Source: Nocardioides halotolerans DSM 19273 (lineage in GTDB: Bacteria > Actinomycetota > Actinomycetes > Propionibacteriales > Nocardioidaceae). From it: a stretch of DNA of 64,000 nucleotides. Location of the stretch: the NCBI RefSeq assembly GCF_000422805.1, contig NZ_AUGT01000021.1, positions 99,740-163,739 of the forward strand, read 5' to 3'. The notes under the pieces are model-generated. The model searched no databases. It was not told where the DNA came from and saw nothing but the letters and a program-made list of their open reading frames with translations. Both the position numbers and the translations under genes were made by a program. How positions within the stretch are numbered: position 1 is the stretch's first letter; each line of letters opens with the position of its first letter. This document shows, piece by piece, positions 1-8,416 of this stretch.

Positions 1-876
<876 letters not shown>

Positions 877-909
877 ACCGACGAGGACTGACGGACGGGT
901 TGAACTGAC

Positions 910-1323
910 ATGGCTGACGCACTCACGGTGGAGCTCGTCGCGGCCGACCGCACGGTCTGGTCGGGCGAGGCCACGTTCGTCATCGCGCGGACCGTGGAGG
1001 GCGACATCGGCGTCCTGCGCGGTCACGCGCCCGTCCTCTCGCTCCTGACCGAGGCGATCGTCGAGATCACCGCCGAGGACGGCCACACCGTCTTCGCGGT
1101 GGCCGACGGCGGCTTCCTCTCGGTGGCCAACGACCGGGTCTCGATCCTGTCCGAGCGCGCCGAGCTCGCCACCGAGGTCGATGTCGAGGAGGCGCGCGCG
1201 CTGCTCGAGGACGCCCGGTCGGGTCACTGGACCGACGGCTCCGAGGCGGAGCGCCGGATCCGGATGGCCGAGGCCCGCCTGCGGGTCGTCGAGCGCGACT
1301 CGAGCGCGAGCTCGGCGTCATGA
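910..1323 (+). CDS. atpC: F1F0 ATP synthase subunit epsilon
   Basis: Epsilon subunit of the F1 central stalk, which links the rotor to the catalytic head and can inhibit ATP hydrolysis. The 137 residues fit the family: an N-terminal beta sandwich (LTVELVAADRTVWSGEATFV, then IGVLRGHAPVLSLL) followed by the C-terminal helical hairpin (VDVEEARALLEDARSG). The ATG at 910 follows atpD closely, so the genes are probably co-transcribed. This is the last atp gene. Confidence 0.96.
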   Translation: MADALTVELVAADRTVWSGEATFVIARTVEGDIGVLRGHAPVLSLLTEAIVEITAEDGHTVFAVADGGFLSVANDRVSILSERAELATEVDVEEARALLEDARSGHWTDGSEAERRIRMAEARLRVVERDSSASSAS

Positions 1324-1373
1324 CCCACCCCACTGGGCACTAGCGCCCCTCACGGGGCTGGAAGGATGGGGGA

Positions 1374-1817
1374 GTGCCGCTGTGGTTGGAGCTGCTCGAT
1401 GCAGCCGGCCTCGGGGTGCTTCTCGTCCTGCTCTACGGCCTGCTCCTGGTCATCCGCCGTCGGGTGCTGTCTCGGCACGGGGGGACCTTCGAGCTCAGTC
1501 ACCGACTGCGGCCCGGCGAGGAGCCGGGCCGCGGCTGGTTGCTGGGCCTGGGCCGCTACTCCGGCGAGGAGCTGGAGTGGTTCCGCATCTTCACCCTCGC
1601 GCCGCGGCCGAAGCGGTCCTGGAACCGCGCCCTGCTGTCCTACGACGGCGCGCGTGAGCCGGCGGGCCTCGAGCGCACCGTGCTCTACCCCGACCACGTC
1701 GTCGTCGAGTGCGCCAGCCCGCAGGGCCCGGTCGACCTGGCGATGAGCCGCGAGTCGCTCACCGGGTTCCAGTCCTGGCTCGAGTCGCGCCCGCCCGGGA
1801 CGGACTGGTCGCGCTGA
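1374..1817 (+). CDS. DUF2550 family membrane protein
   Basis: Small membrane-anchored protein of 147 residues, matching the DUF2550 family commonly found just after atpC in actinobacteria. One N-terminal membrane helix (about residues 9-27, LLDAAGLGVLLVLLYGLLLV) is followed by RRR and a soluble domain rich in Arg, Trp and Gly. The GTG start at 1374 lies just after a purine-rich GGATGGGGGA stretch. The function is unknown; position after the atp operon is the main family trait. The following MFS frame may overlap its 3' end. Confidence 0.85.
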   Translation: MPLWLELLDAAGLGVLLVLLYGLLLVIRRRVLSRHGGTFELSHRLRPGEEPGRGWLLGLGRYSGEELEWFRIFTLAPRPKRSWNRALLSYDGAREPAGLERTVLYPDHVVVECASPQGPVDLAMSRESLTGFQSWLESRPPGTDWSR

Positions 1818-1849
1818 GCACCCCGCCCGTCCTCGCGGCCCGCAACGCC

Positions 1850-2983
1850 GTGGTGCTCGTCTTCGCGCTCAACGGCTTCCTGTTCGCCTCGCTGGCCAGC
1901 CGCATCCCCGACCTCCGCGAGGGCCTCTCGCTCGGCAACGGCGCGCTCGGCCTCCTGCTCCTCGCCATCGCCGTCGGCTCGGTGCTGGCCCTGCCCTCGG
2001 CGGGCGCCCTCATCCACCGCTGGTCCGCCGGGTGGGTGGTCCGCTGGGGATCGGTCTGTGCCGCCGGCGGTCTCGCCCTGGCCGCTCTCGGCGCCGGGGT
2101 CCTCGGCCTGACGCCGGTGGCGGGGGTCGGCCTGTTCGCCTACGGCGTCGGCACCAGCGTCTGGGACGTCGCCATGAACGTCGAGGGCGCGGAGGTCGAG
2201 CGCGGGCTCGGCCGCGCGATCATGCCGCACTTCCACGCGGCGTTCAGCATGGGCGCGATCGCCGGCGCAGCGGCGGGCGTGCCGATGGCCGCGCTGTCGG
2301 TGCCGCTCGTCGCCCACCTCGGAGCGCTCGGAGCCCTCGCCGTCGTGCTGTCCGCGCGCGGGTCGCGAGACTTCCTGCCGGCCGAGGAGGAGAAGTCCGA
2401 CGCGCCGCGGGCCCGCAGCGCCTGGCTGGAGCCGCGCACGATCGCCATCGGCGTGATGGTGCTGGCCTTCACGGTCGCCGAGGGGTCGGCCGGCGACTGG
2501 CTCTCGCTGGCGCTGATCGACGGCTACGACGTCGCCCACTGGGTCGGCGTCACCGGCTACGTCGCGTTCGTGACCTCGATGACGATCGGGCGCCTCGCCG
2601 GCCCTGTGGTCCTCGACCGGTTCGGCCGGCCGCCCGTGCTGTGGGCCTCGGCGCTGCTCGCGGGGTCGGGGGTGCTGCTGGTCGTGCTCGGCGACCAGGT
2701 CGTGCTCGTCGCCGTGGGCATCCTGCTCTGGGGGCTGGGCGCTGCGCTGGGCTTCCCGGTCGGCATGAGCGCCGCCGCCGACGACCCGGCCCGCTCGGCC
2801 GCGCGCGTGTCGGTGGTCTCAACGATCGGCTACGGCGCCTTCCTGACCGGCCCGCCGCTGCTCGGCGCGCTCGGCGACGCGGTCGGCACGCTCGAGGCGC
2901 TCCTGGCCGTCGCCGCGCTGATGGTGCCCGCGGCCCTGACGGTCTTCGCGACCCGCGCGCCGGCAGGAGTCAGCCGGCGCTGA
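1850..2983 (+). CDS. MFS permease (YbjJ-like)
   Basis: Major facilitator superfamily transporter with about twelve hydrophobic segments; the substrate is unknown. The N-terminal helix ends in SRIPDLREG, and GLGAALGFPVGMSAAADDP is a late conserved segment typical of the YbjJ-type subfamily. The start is uncertain. The frame is open upstream to an ATG at 1709, but that would overlap the DUF2550 gene by 109 bases; the first usable in-frame codon beyond the overlap is GTG 1850. A CTG at 1814 would give a slightly longer first helix. The stop is followed directly by the convergent fragment of a split HNH gene. Confidence 0.8.
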   Translation: MVLVFALNGFLFASLASRIPDLREGLSLGNGALGLLLLAIAVGSVLALPSAGALIHRWSAGWVVRWGSVCAAGGLALAALGAGVLGLTPVAGVGLFAYGVGTSVWDVAMNVEGAEVERGLGRAIMPHFHAAFSMGAIAGAAAGVPMAALSVPLVAHLGALGALAVVLSARGSRDFLPAEEEKSDAPRARSAWLEPRTIAIGVMVLAFTVAEGSAGDWLSLALIDGYDVAHWVGVTGYVAFVTSMTIGRLAGPVVLDRFGRPPVLWASALLAGSGVLLVVLGDQVVLVAVGILLWGLGAALGFPVGMSAAADDPARSAARVSVVSTIGYGAFLTGPPLLGALGDAVGTLEALLAVAALMVPAALTVFATRAPAGVSRR

Positions 2984-3136
2984 CTACTCGAGGGCTCGGG
3001 TGCCGTCTCGCGTCCGCACGAAGAGCAGGCCGTGGGGGTCGCGCCAGAGGTAGGTGCCGGGTGGTCCGAGGGGCCAGTAGCGCCACCCGGCCAGGGTCTT
3101 GAGGCGGTGGTGGTGGCGGCACAGGGGTGCGAGGTT
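2984..3136 (-). pseudogene. C-terminal fragment of the split DUF222/HNH endonuclease gene
   Basis: On the minus strand this stretch encodes NLAPLCRHHHRLKT and then a tail containing WRYWPLGPPGTYLW and ending GTRALE before TAG at 2986-2984. It has no start of its own. It is the missing 3' end of the DUF222/HNH gene whose 5' part lies at 7167-8375. The codons AAC CTC GCA (Asn-Leu-Ala) occur at both breakpoints and are in frame, so excision of the intervening element would give one 447-residue protein. The fragment carries the final His-rich part of the HNH motif. Confidence 0.93.
3128..3136 (+). repeat. attL core of the integrative element
   Basis: Nine-base core TGCGAGGTT. To its left is host HNH coding sequence, to its right the element. 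The identical core at 7176-7184 defines attR. Read on the minus strand it encodes Asn-Leu-Ala of the HNH motif. The inferred attB centre is cacaggggTGCGAGGTTgca. Serine integrases exchange at a 2-base overlap, so the shared nine bases include the true crossover point. Confidence 0.9.
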
Positions 3137-3153
3137 CATGCCCCGTTACTAAT

Positions 3154-4575
3154 ATGCCCTCCATGCCCGAGCCCCAGCGCGCCGCGATCTACGCCCGCAT
3201 CTCCCAGGACACCGAAGGCACCGGCAAGGGTGTGGCCCGGCAGATCGAGGACTGCCGCAAACTCGCCGCCACCCTGGGTTGGCAGGTCGCCGGGGAGTAC
3301 GTCGACAACGACCTCTCGGCCTACAGCGGTAAACGCCGCCCCGAGTACGAACGGATGCTTGCCGACCTGGCCGACGGGCTGATCGACGGCGTGCTGGTCT
3401 ACCACATCGACCGACTGACGCGGCGGCCCATCGAGCTCGAGCACTTCCTCAACGTCGTGGACGCCGCCCGAGTCCAACACGTGAGGTTCGTGGCCGGTGA
3501 GACCAACCTCAGCACCAGCGATGGACTCCTGGTCGCCCGTATCCAGGCAGCGGTCGCGGCGAACGAGTCCGCATCGAAGTCCCGACGGGTCGCGCGCAAG
3601 CACCAGCAGAACGCTGCCGAAGGCAAGCCCCACCGGGGCAGCACCCGTCCCTTTGGCTACGAGAGTGACTTTGCGACTGTCCTGCCCGCCGAGGCCGACG
3701 TCTATCGCACCCTCGTGACGCGGTTCCTGGCCGGGGAGTCGACGCGCTCTCTGGCGAGCTGGCTCAACACCGAGCAGGTTCCCACGGTCACGGGCTCGGC
3801 GTGGACCACTAGCACCCTGAAAGGAATGCTCACCAACGCCCGCTACGCCGGACTACGCGTTCACCGTGGACAAGCCGTCGCGCCGGGCCAGTGGGACGCG
3901 ATCATCACCGAGGACGAGCACCGCCGGATTCTGGCCAAGTTCGCTGACAAGAAGATCAGCGGACGACGCACACCGCAGCGCTACCTGCTCTCCGGGATGC
4001 TGCGGTGCGGCAAGTGCGGCAACCGGCTGTTCTCGTCGGCCCGTGTGATCCGAGGACGACCCAACCGGCGCTACGTGTGCATGTCCGGACCCGACCACGG
4101 CGGATGTGGACGCCTCATGGTCAGCGCCGACCCGCTGGAACGATTCCTCGCCGACGCGGTGCTGCACCGACTCGACACCCCCGAGCTTGCCGACGTCCTC
4201 GCCGGACGCAACAGCGCCGACGCACGCACTCAAGAACTCACCCGCGCGCTGGACGAGGACCAGCAGCGCCTCGACGACCTCGCCCAAGCTCACGGACGCG
4301 GCGACATCGACATGCGCGAATGGATGCTGGCCAAGAAGCCTGTCCAAGACCGGCTCGCCACCACCCAGCGACACCTGGCACAGATCACCCACACCGGAGC
4401 ACTCACCGGCCTCGCCGGGACCGGTGCCGGACTACGCAGCGCCTGGGGCTCCCTCAACCTCTCCCGGCAGCACGCCATCGTCCAGGCTGTGATCGACCAC
4501 GCCGTCATCGGACCCGGCACCCCAGGGGTCCAGGTCCTCGACCCCGCCCGCGTGTCCGTCGTGTGGCGCCACTGA
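3154..4575 (+). CDS. Large serine recombinase (integrase)
   Basis: Site-specific recombinase that inserts and excises the element. The N-terminal resolvase domain contains YARISQDTEG, with the likely catalytic Ser at residue 17 counted from ATG 3154, followed by the recombinase domain (STRPFGYE onward). A zinc ribbon (LRCGKCGNRL ... YVCMSGPDHGGCGRL) and a C-terminal coiled coil (LTRALDEDQQRLDDLAQ) come next. At 473 residues it is normal for large serine integrases. ATG 3154 and ATG 3163 are both possible; an in-frame GTG at 3127 lies in host DNA and is unlikely. No clear ribosome site is seen. The gene starts 18 bases inside the left core, the usual int-att arrangement. Confidence 0.95.
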   Translation: MPSMPEPQRAAIYARISQDTEGTGKGVARQIEDCRKLAATLGWQVAGEYVDNDLSAYSGKRRPEYERMLADLADGLIDGVLVYHIDRLTRRPIELEHFLNVVDAARVQHVRFVAGETNLSTSDGLLVARIQAAVAANESASKSRRVARKHQQNAAEGKPHRGSTRPFGYESDFATVLPAEADVYRTLVTRFLAGESTRSLASWLNTEQVPTVTGSAWTTSTLKGMLTNARYAGLRVHRGQAVAPGQWDAIITEDEHRRILAKFADKKISGRRTPQRYLLSGMLRCGKCGNRLFSSARVIRGRPNRRYVCMSGPDHGGCGRLMVSADPLERFLADAVLHRLDTPELADVLAGRNSADARTQELTRALDEDQQRLDDLAQAHGRGDIDMREWMLAKKPVQDRLATTQRHLAQITHTGALTGLAGTGAGLRSAWGSLNLSRQHAIVQAVIDHAVIGPGTPGVQVLDPARVSVVWRH

Positions 4576-4749
4576 CCGCGCACCGGACGGGGCGCGGGTG
4601 CCGCTGCGCTTGCGCCCCCGCGCCCCGTCCGGTGCTGCGCCCAGCAGCGCCCCCACCCGCCGCACCACACCGGGCTCCGTCACCTTGACCGGAACCCCCT
4701 GAGCAGCACACGAGGCCGCAACCCACGACGCAACCTCAGCGTCGCTCAC
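4432..4749 (-). CDS. Possible small protein downstream of rep
   Basis: A minus-strand frame starts just after the rep stop codon (GTG 4749; an ATG at 4764 would overlap rep by 10 bases) and begins MSDAEVASWVAASC, AQGVPVKVTEPGVV. This half looks like a real small helical protein. The frame then runs through the strong inverted repeat at 4580-4635 and 144 bases antisense to the integrase 3' end before stopping at 4432. The second half (after about residue 45) has low-complexity composition and may be an extension after mutation. No function is recognised. Confidence 0.4.
   Translation of the reverse strand: MSDAEVASWVAASCAAQGVPVKVTEPGVVRRVGALLGAAPDGARGRKRSGTRAPSGARSVAPHDGHAGGVEDLDPWGAGSDDGVVDHSLDDGVLPGEVEGAPGAA
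4580..4635. terminator. Strong hairpin between the convergent integrase and rep genes
   Basis: Two perfect complementary 19-base arms, 4580-4598 (GCACCGGACGGGGCGCGGG) and 4617-4635, are separated by an 18-base loop. The structure sits five bases after the integrase stop and 120 bases beyond the rep stop, so it could end transcription from both sides. There is no T tract, as is usual in high-GC actinobacteria. If the small frame at 4432-4749 is translated, the hairpin lies inside it. Confidence 0.75.
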
Positions 4750-4754
4750 ATGGC

Positions 4755-5534
4755 TCAGTCCCATCGGAACCACACCGCCGGCGGACCCTGCCAGTCCTCG
4801 ACCTCAGCCGACGACCATGACTGCGCCGGCCGCGCACGCATCACCGCGTTGGCTGAGGAAAGCACTTCGCCCGACCAGCGGCCCCTAAACCGCAGAGCGC
4901 GTGGCTGATATCCCTGAGCCACATCGTAGCGATGCAGCCGCAGCGCCCGCGACGACTCGTCGGCCCCAAAGCTCTTGGTCACGTACTTCGCCAGATAGCC
5001 CGCTGCCTGCCGCGCCTCGTGCAGCGACGTCGCACCGACCGGCAGATCGCAGAGCCGCTTGATCGAGCTGAACCCGTGACCCCAGGTCGCGCGGATCAAC
5101 CGATAGTTGACGTACTGGCCAAGCGCGAAGTGAAGGTGCAGGCCGTGATCGGTCTTGTGCCACTCAGGCACCCACACATACGGCAGAGGTCTGCCTCCGA
5201 GCGCCGAGCGCAGCGACCGGAAGAACCCCGCGACGTCACGACGCACCTGAGTCGGGTCATGGACCCCTTCGCCCCGATAGGTCAGCGTGCCGAACCGGTT
5301 GAGCCTGTTAGCTGCGCAGTAGCGACGCACCTTTCCCCGCGCCCGTCGCCCTGCCTCCGCGCGGGCGCGCTCCGGATTGGCCGCAGGCGTACCAGAAACC
5401 CAGGTTGTCCGCGGTCGATACGACGGGACGAACGCTCCACCCGCCTCGCCCGCATCGGGATAGAGAGAAAGAGACCAACCAGCGTCGGGACGACCCAACG
5501 CAGAAACAGGGGATAGAACCATCGAGGACCACAA
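4755..5534 (-). CDS. HUH-type rolling-circle replication initiator (Rep)
   Basis: Initiator that would nick the element's double-strand origin and start rolling-circle replication. Of 259 residues, motif 1 is FGTLTYRG (81-88), the metal-binding HUH motif is HLH inside GLHLHFALG (133-135) and the tyrosine motif is GYLAKYVTK (Tyr180 and Tyr184). This order and spacing fit the Rep family related to filamentous-phage gene II protein. The frame opens with TTG 5534; ATG 5522 is an alternative and all motifs lie downstream. Rep and the membrane protein at 5967 diverge from a 432-base region that may hold the origin. No relaxase-type mobilisation domain is visible. Confidence 0.85.
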   Translation of the reverse strand: MWSSMVLSPVSALGRPDAGWSLSLYPDAGEAGGAFVPSYRPRTTWVSGTPAANPERARAEAGRRARGKVRRYCAANRLNRFGTLTYRGEGVHDPTQVRRDVAGFFRSLRSALGGRPLPYVWVPEWHKTDHGLHLHFALGQYVNYRLIRATWGHGFSSIKRLCDLPVGATSLHEARQAAGYLAKYVTKSFGADESSRALRLHRYDVAQGYQPRALRFRGRWSGEVLSSANAVMRARPAQSWSSAEVEDWQGPPAVWFRWD

Positions 5535-5966
5535 GCCTTCGCGAGTCTTGGAAACCCGCGGCTCGTAGTCACATCCCGTACGGCGTCAACGGTTCATGCC
5601 GCCCGATCCCTCATTGATGTCAGTTGTAGCGCGGCCCATCTGGGGCTACGAGCGGGTGCCTCCCCAAGCACCGATCGGGTGGCAGCAAGGTTCGACTCGC
5701 ACATCATGCAACCCGAAACCACGAATCACAAGGCTGTGATCTGCCTCGTGGGTCCGAGTGCTGGCGGGTCGGTCGGGGGCGCGCCGCCACCCCACCCGCA
5801 CTCGTCCCTCGCGCGCGCGGGGACCCCCGCGACCCGAGAGACGCCCCCGCCCAAACCGACCCGCCAGCCCTCTCAGCGGATCCAACGAGTTTCGTTGCTA
5901 CTTCAAGTCAAGGGGTCAGCGGCGCGGAGCGCCGACTATGGTGCGGTCACAAACCTGTGAGGACTT
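5535..5966. other. Non-coding region of the element, candidate replication origin
   Basis: The 432 bases between divergent rep and the membrane-protein gene have no convincing coding frame. They hold several dyads: GCTCGTAG at 5561-5568 with its complement at 5646-5653; a perfect hairpin CAACGA-GTT-TCGTTG at 5883-5897; and a perfect hairpin CGGCGC-GGA-GCGCCG at 5920-5934. A C-rich stretch lies at about 5795-5870. HUH Rep origins are usually hairpins near rep, so this is the natural place to look, but the nick site cannot be assigned from sequence alone. GAGGA at 5957-5961 may serve the next gene. Confidence 0.5.
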
Positions 5967-7157
5967 ATGCCGACCTTCTTGACCATCGTTTCAAGCATCA
6001 TGCCTGGTGCCCGCAGCGTGCGAGCGCCAGCGATCTCGGGACTTCTCTGGTCACTGTTCTTCTGGTTGTTGCTTTGGGACACCTTTCCAGCGGATAGCTC
6101 AGCCGAACGTTTCTTCGAGCAGATGTCATCCCTCACCGACTACATTGGTGTCACGGCAACACTGCTCATCGCTTCGACGTTGATCTTCGTGATTGGGGCG
6201 GCGTCTACTTTCGCCGTCAATACTCTCAGCGGTTGGGCGGGAGCTATTCAGCGACGCGCAGCCGAGTCCGTCGCGTGGCAGCGCCACGCTCATCGAGTGC
6301 GAAAAACCCTGGAGGTTCGCAAGAGGGCACTTGAAAGAGATGCCAACCTGATATCGGCCAACGAGACGGCCTCCCTCAAGGAATCAGTCGTCAAGTACTT
6401 GACGGGACGTAAATCCACTAACGCGAGCAACCTCAGTCAGGTCACCCGTCAGCTTGAGAAGTTCGAGCCCCTAGGAAAACATAAACTCCTTGAGCGGCTC
6501 TGGATTCCCAGGACCATTCTCACTGAGAGCGCGGTTGGCCAACTCCCCGGCAGCAGCGACATTGACGTGGCCTCCCGCATCGTCAAACACTCCTTCGCCA
6601 AGGCCGCTGAGGCACACGCAGAAAAGCTGGACTATCAAGAGTGGGACGCGGACGAATGGCCACCGGCCGAGTCTGAGAACGCTCTTCTTCAGGAGTTCGA
6701 GCCCGACCCACTGGACGCACTTAAGGCGCTGGACAACGATCTATTCGCGCAACTTGATCGAGAGCGGAGTGAGCGCGACCTTCGCCTAGCAATTGCTGCT
6801 CCACTAATTGCCCTGTCCGTTCTGGGCGTGGATCGACTAAGCGGCTGGTTCCTCATTGCAACGACAATTAGCGTTGGCCTCTTCTTAGCAAATTCGGTCT
6901 CGGCCCGCGGAGAGAGAGCCCGGGTGCTGAATCTCCTCCATCTTCGCGGTATCGAAACTCCGGCCATGCGTCAAGCAGAAGTACTTGCACGGGCCAGGGT
7001 CCTTCAGGACAAGCGCGACCATGCGGAGCGAGCCATCCGCGAGGAGGCTCGGGAACAACTCGTGAGCGCGATCGCAAAGACGGACCCTAACGTCTCAACC
7101 CACAGCGGAAGCAGCAGCCCCACCACGAGTGGCGACACGGCCCCCACGCAGTCATAA
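5967..7157 (+). CDS. Orphan membrane protein carried by the element
   Basis: Protein of 396 residues without a recognised family. Predicted membrane helices lie at about 23-39 and 59-80, then a soluble helical section (about 95-270, charged, with LERDANLISANETASLKES), then two more helices at about 273-288 and 293-310, and a charged coiled tail (ARVLQDKRDHAERAIREEAREQ) ending in a Ser/Thr/Pro-rich stretch. GAGGA three bases before ATG 5967 is a possible ribosome site. The gene has more A/T at third positions than its neighbours, pointing to a foreign origin. It is the only obvious cargo; superinfection exclusion, defence or element maintenance are guesses. Confidence 0.8.
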   Translation: MPTFLTIVSSIMPGARSVRAPAISGLLWSLFFWLLLWDTFPADSSAERFFEQMSSLTDYIGVTATLLIASTLIFVIGAASTFAVNTLSGWAGAIQRRAAESVAWQRHAHRVRKTLEVRKRALERDANLISANETASLKESVVKYLTGRKSTNASNLSQVTRQLEKFEPLGKHKLLERLWIPRTILTESAVGQLPGSSDIDVASRIVKHSFAKAAEAHAEKLDYQEWDADEWPPAESENALLQEFEPDPLDALKALDNDLFAQLDRERSERDLRLAIAAPLIALSVLGVDRLSGWFLIATTISVGLFLANSVSARGERARVLNLLHLRGIETPAMRQAEVLARARVLQDKRDHAERAIREEAREQLVSAIAKTDPNVSTHSGSSSPTTSGDTAPTQS

Positions 7158-7166
7158 GAGGGCGTT

Positions 7167-8375
7167 CTAACAACTTGCGAGGTTGCAGGGGCAGGTCGGG
7201 CCGCCCTGGTCGTAGGGGGTGATGTGGTCGCAGTCGCAGTGGCGGGCTGGTCGGGTGCAGTGGGGGTGGACGCAGGTGCGGTCGCGGCGGTGGACGGTCT
7301 CACGGTCGCGCGCGGTGGGCGAGTAGCGCCACTCCGGATGGTCGCCGTGGCTGGAACCGTCGTCCGCGCCGCACCGCCGGACCGGCTTGATGACGAGCCG
7401 CACGTCGGGGCGGCCGGCCCATTGGCGGATGACCTGGTCGAGGTGGCTGCGCAGGTCGGCGTCGCTGACGATCGGGTCGAGGCTGAGCAGGTGCAGGTCG
7501 GTGAGCTCGAGGGTGGCCACGAGGTCGCGCGATCGGCTGGGTTTGGCGTCGTGGTCGCCGTCGAGGAGGGCTTGGGCGCGGGCGGGGTCGGCGAGGATGC
7601 CGAGGGCGACCGAGCGGCGTACGTCGAGGGAGTCGTGCTGGTGCTCAGGCAGCTGCGCGAGCACCGCCGCGACCGCGGACAGGGTCTCGTCGAAGGGTGC
7701 GAGGTCGGCCCAGTCGGCGCGGGCGTCCATGGCGGCGATGCCGGTGTGGTTGAGCGTCGCGGGGTCGATGGTGACGTGGCGGGCGTCGAGGGCCTCGAGC
7801 TGCTCGAGCTCGCGCTGCTCGGCGTGCAGGCGCAGCATCGCCTCGTCGACGAGCCGGTCGAGGACGACCGGCCCGATCGCCCGCGACTGCGTGACCCGCC
7901 GGACCAGCTGTTGGTCGAGGTAACCGCACACGTCGGCGGGCTGGCCGAGGACGGCCTGCGCGGCGCGGCGGGCGAGCCGGGCGGGGACCTGGCCGGCGCG
8001 GACCGCCGCCCAGAACCCGGGCAGCCGGTGCGCGAGCACGAGCGCGTCGCGCAACACGGCCTTGCCGCCCATGGTGGTCATGGCGTTGGCGGCGGCGAAG
8101 GCGGCCGGGGCGTCCCAGCGCAGGGCGGGCAGCCCGATCCACTCCCGCTCCTCCTCGTCCATCAGGTGGGTGGTGTCCTCCAGCCACGACGGTGCCTCGG
8201 CCGGCTCCCACGGCTCCTGCCCGGGCAGTGCGGGGTTGGCTGCGGCCCAAGCCAGCGCGAGCTCGAGGATCGAAACCTCGGCGGCCTCGGCCGTGGCGCG
8301 CGCCTCCCGCACCTGCAGCAGCAGGTCGCGCGGCAGGGGCGCGGTGTCGGGGAGGCGGTCGGCCGTCTGGGTCAT
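7167..8375 (-). pseudogene. 5' part of a DUF222/HNH (13E12-type) endonuclease gene split by the element
   Basis: ATG 8375 opens a DUF222 protein whose HNH domain begins near the end (CVHPHCTRP, CDCDHITPYDQGG, PCNLA). After Asn-Leu-Ala the frame enters the element and stops after two foreign residues (Ser, Cys, then TAG at 7169-7167). The final histidines of the motif are on the other side, at 2984-3136, so the nuclease domain is probably inactive while the element is present. Intact length would be 447 residues. A LexA-type box lies 17 bases before the start. DUF222/HNH proteins are numerous in actinobacteria and their role is poorly known. Confidence 0.93.
7176..7184 (+). repeat. attR core of the integrative element
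   Basis: Second copy of TGCGAGGTT. To its left is element sequence (gcgttctaacaact), to its right host HNH coding sequence (gcaggggcaggtc). With the left copy this gives an inferred attP of aacaactTGCGAGGTTcatg. The core is in the same frame and codon position as the left copy. Confidence 0.9.
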
Positions 8376-8391
8376 CGTGCGGCCAGTCTAG

Positions 8392-8407
8392 TCGAACACA
8401 TGTTCGA
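8392..8407. promoter_or_regulatory. LexA/SOS box of the split HNH gene
   Basis: TCGAACACATGTTCGA is a perfect palindrome and agrees fully with the actinobacterial SOS-box pattern TCGAACnnnnGTTCGA. It lies 17-32 bases before ATG 8375 on the minus strand, next to a TAGACT -10 element at 8385-8390. This position should let LexA block the promoter until DNA damage. Binding is inferred from the match. Confidence 0.88.
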
Positions 8408-8416
8408 ACGCAAGAG

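Larger units (their letters stand above)
3128..7184. mobile_element. 4,048-bp integrative element with serine integrase and HUH Rep, inserted in an HNH gene
   Basis: The element is bounded by a 9-base direct repeat TGCGAGGTT at 3128-3136 and 7176-7184, giving a unit of 4,048 bases. It carries a serine integrase beginning next to the left end, a convergent HUH replication initiator, a possible small co-transcribed gene and a membrane protein ending next to the right end. There is no relaxase, FtsK/TraB-like translocase, capsid or secretion gene. Joining the flanks rebuilds the host HNH gene exactly, which fixes the boundaries. It resembles a small integrated plasmid or a mobilisable or satellite element. 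The membrane gene has visibly more A/T at third positions than the host genes. Confidence 0.93.

Noticed and set aside
1709..1849. ATG 1709 as start of the MFS permease
   Set aside because: It would overlap the DUF2550 gene by 109 bases and adds a Pro/Arg-rich stretch unlike an MFS N-terminus. A CTG at 1814 remains a weaker alternative to GTG 1850.
3127..3153. GTG 3127 as integrase start
   Set aside because: The codon lies in host DNA left of the att core and would be lost in the excised circle, so ATG 3154 or 3163 is used.
5689..5698. T-arm-like sequence GGTTCGACTC inside the element, which could suggest a tRNA
   Set aside because: The bases on either side do not pair to form a T stem and no acceptor or anticodon arm is found.
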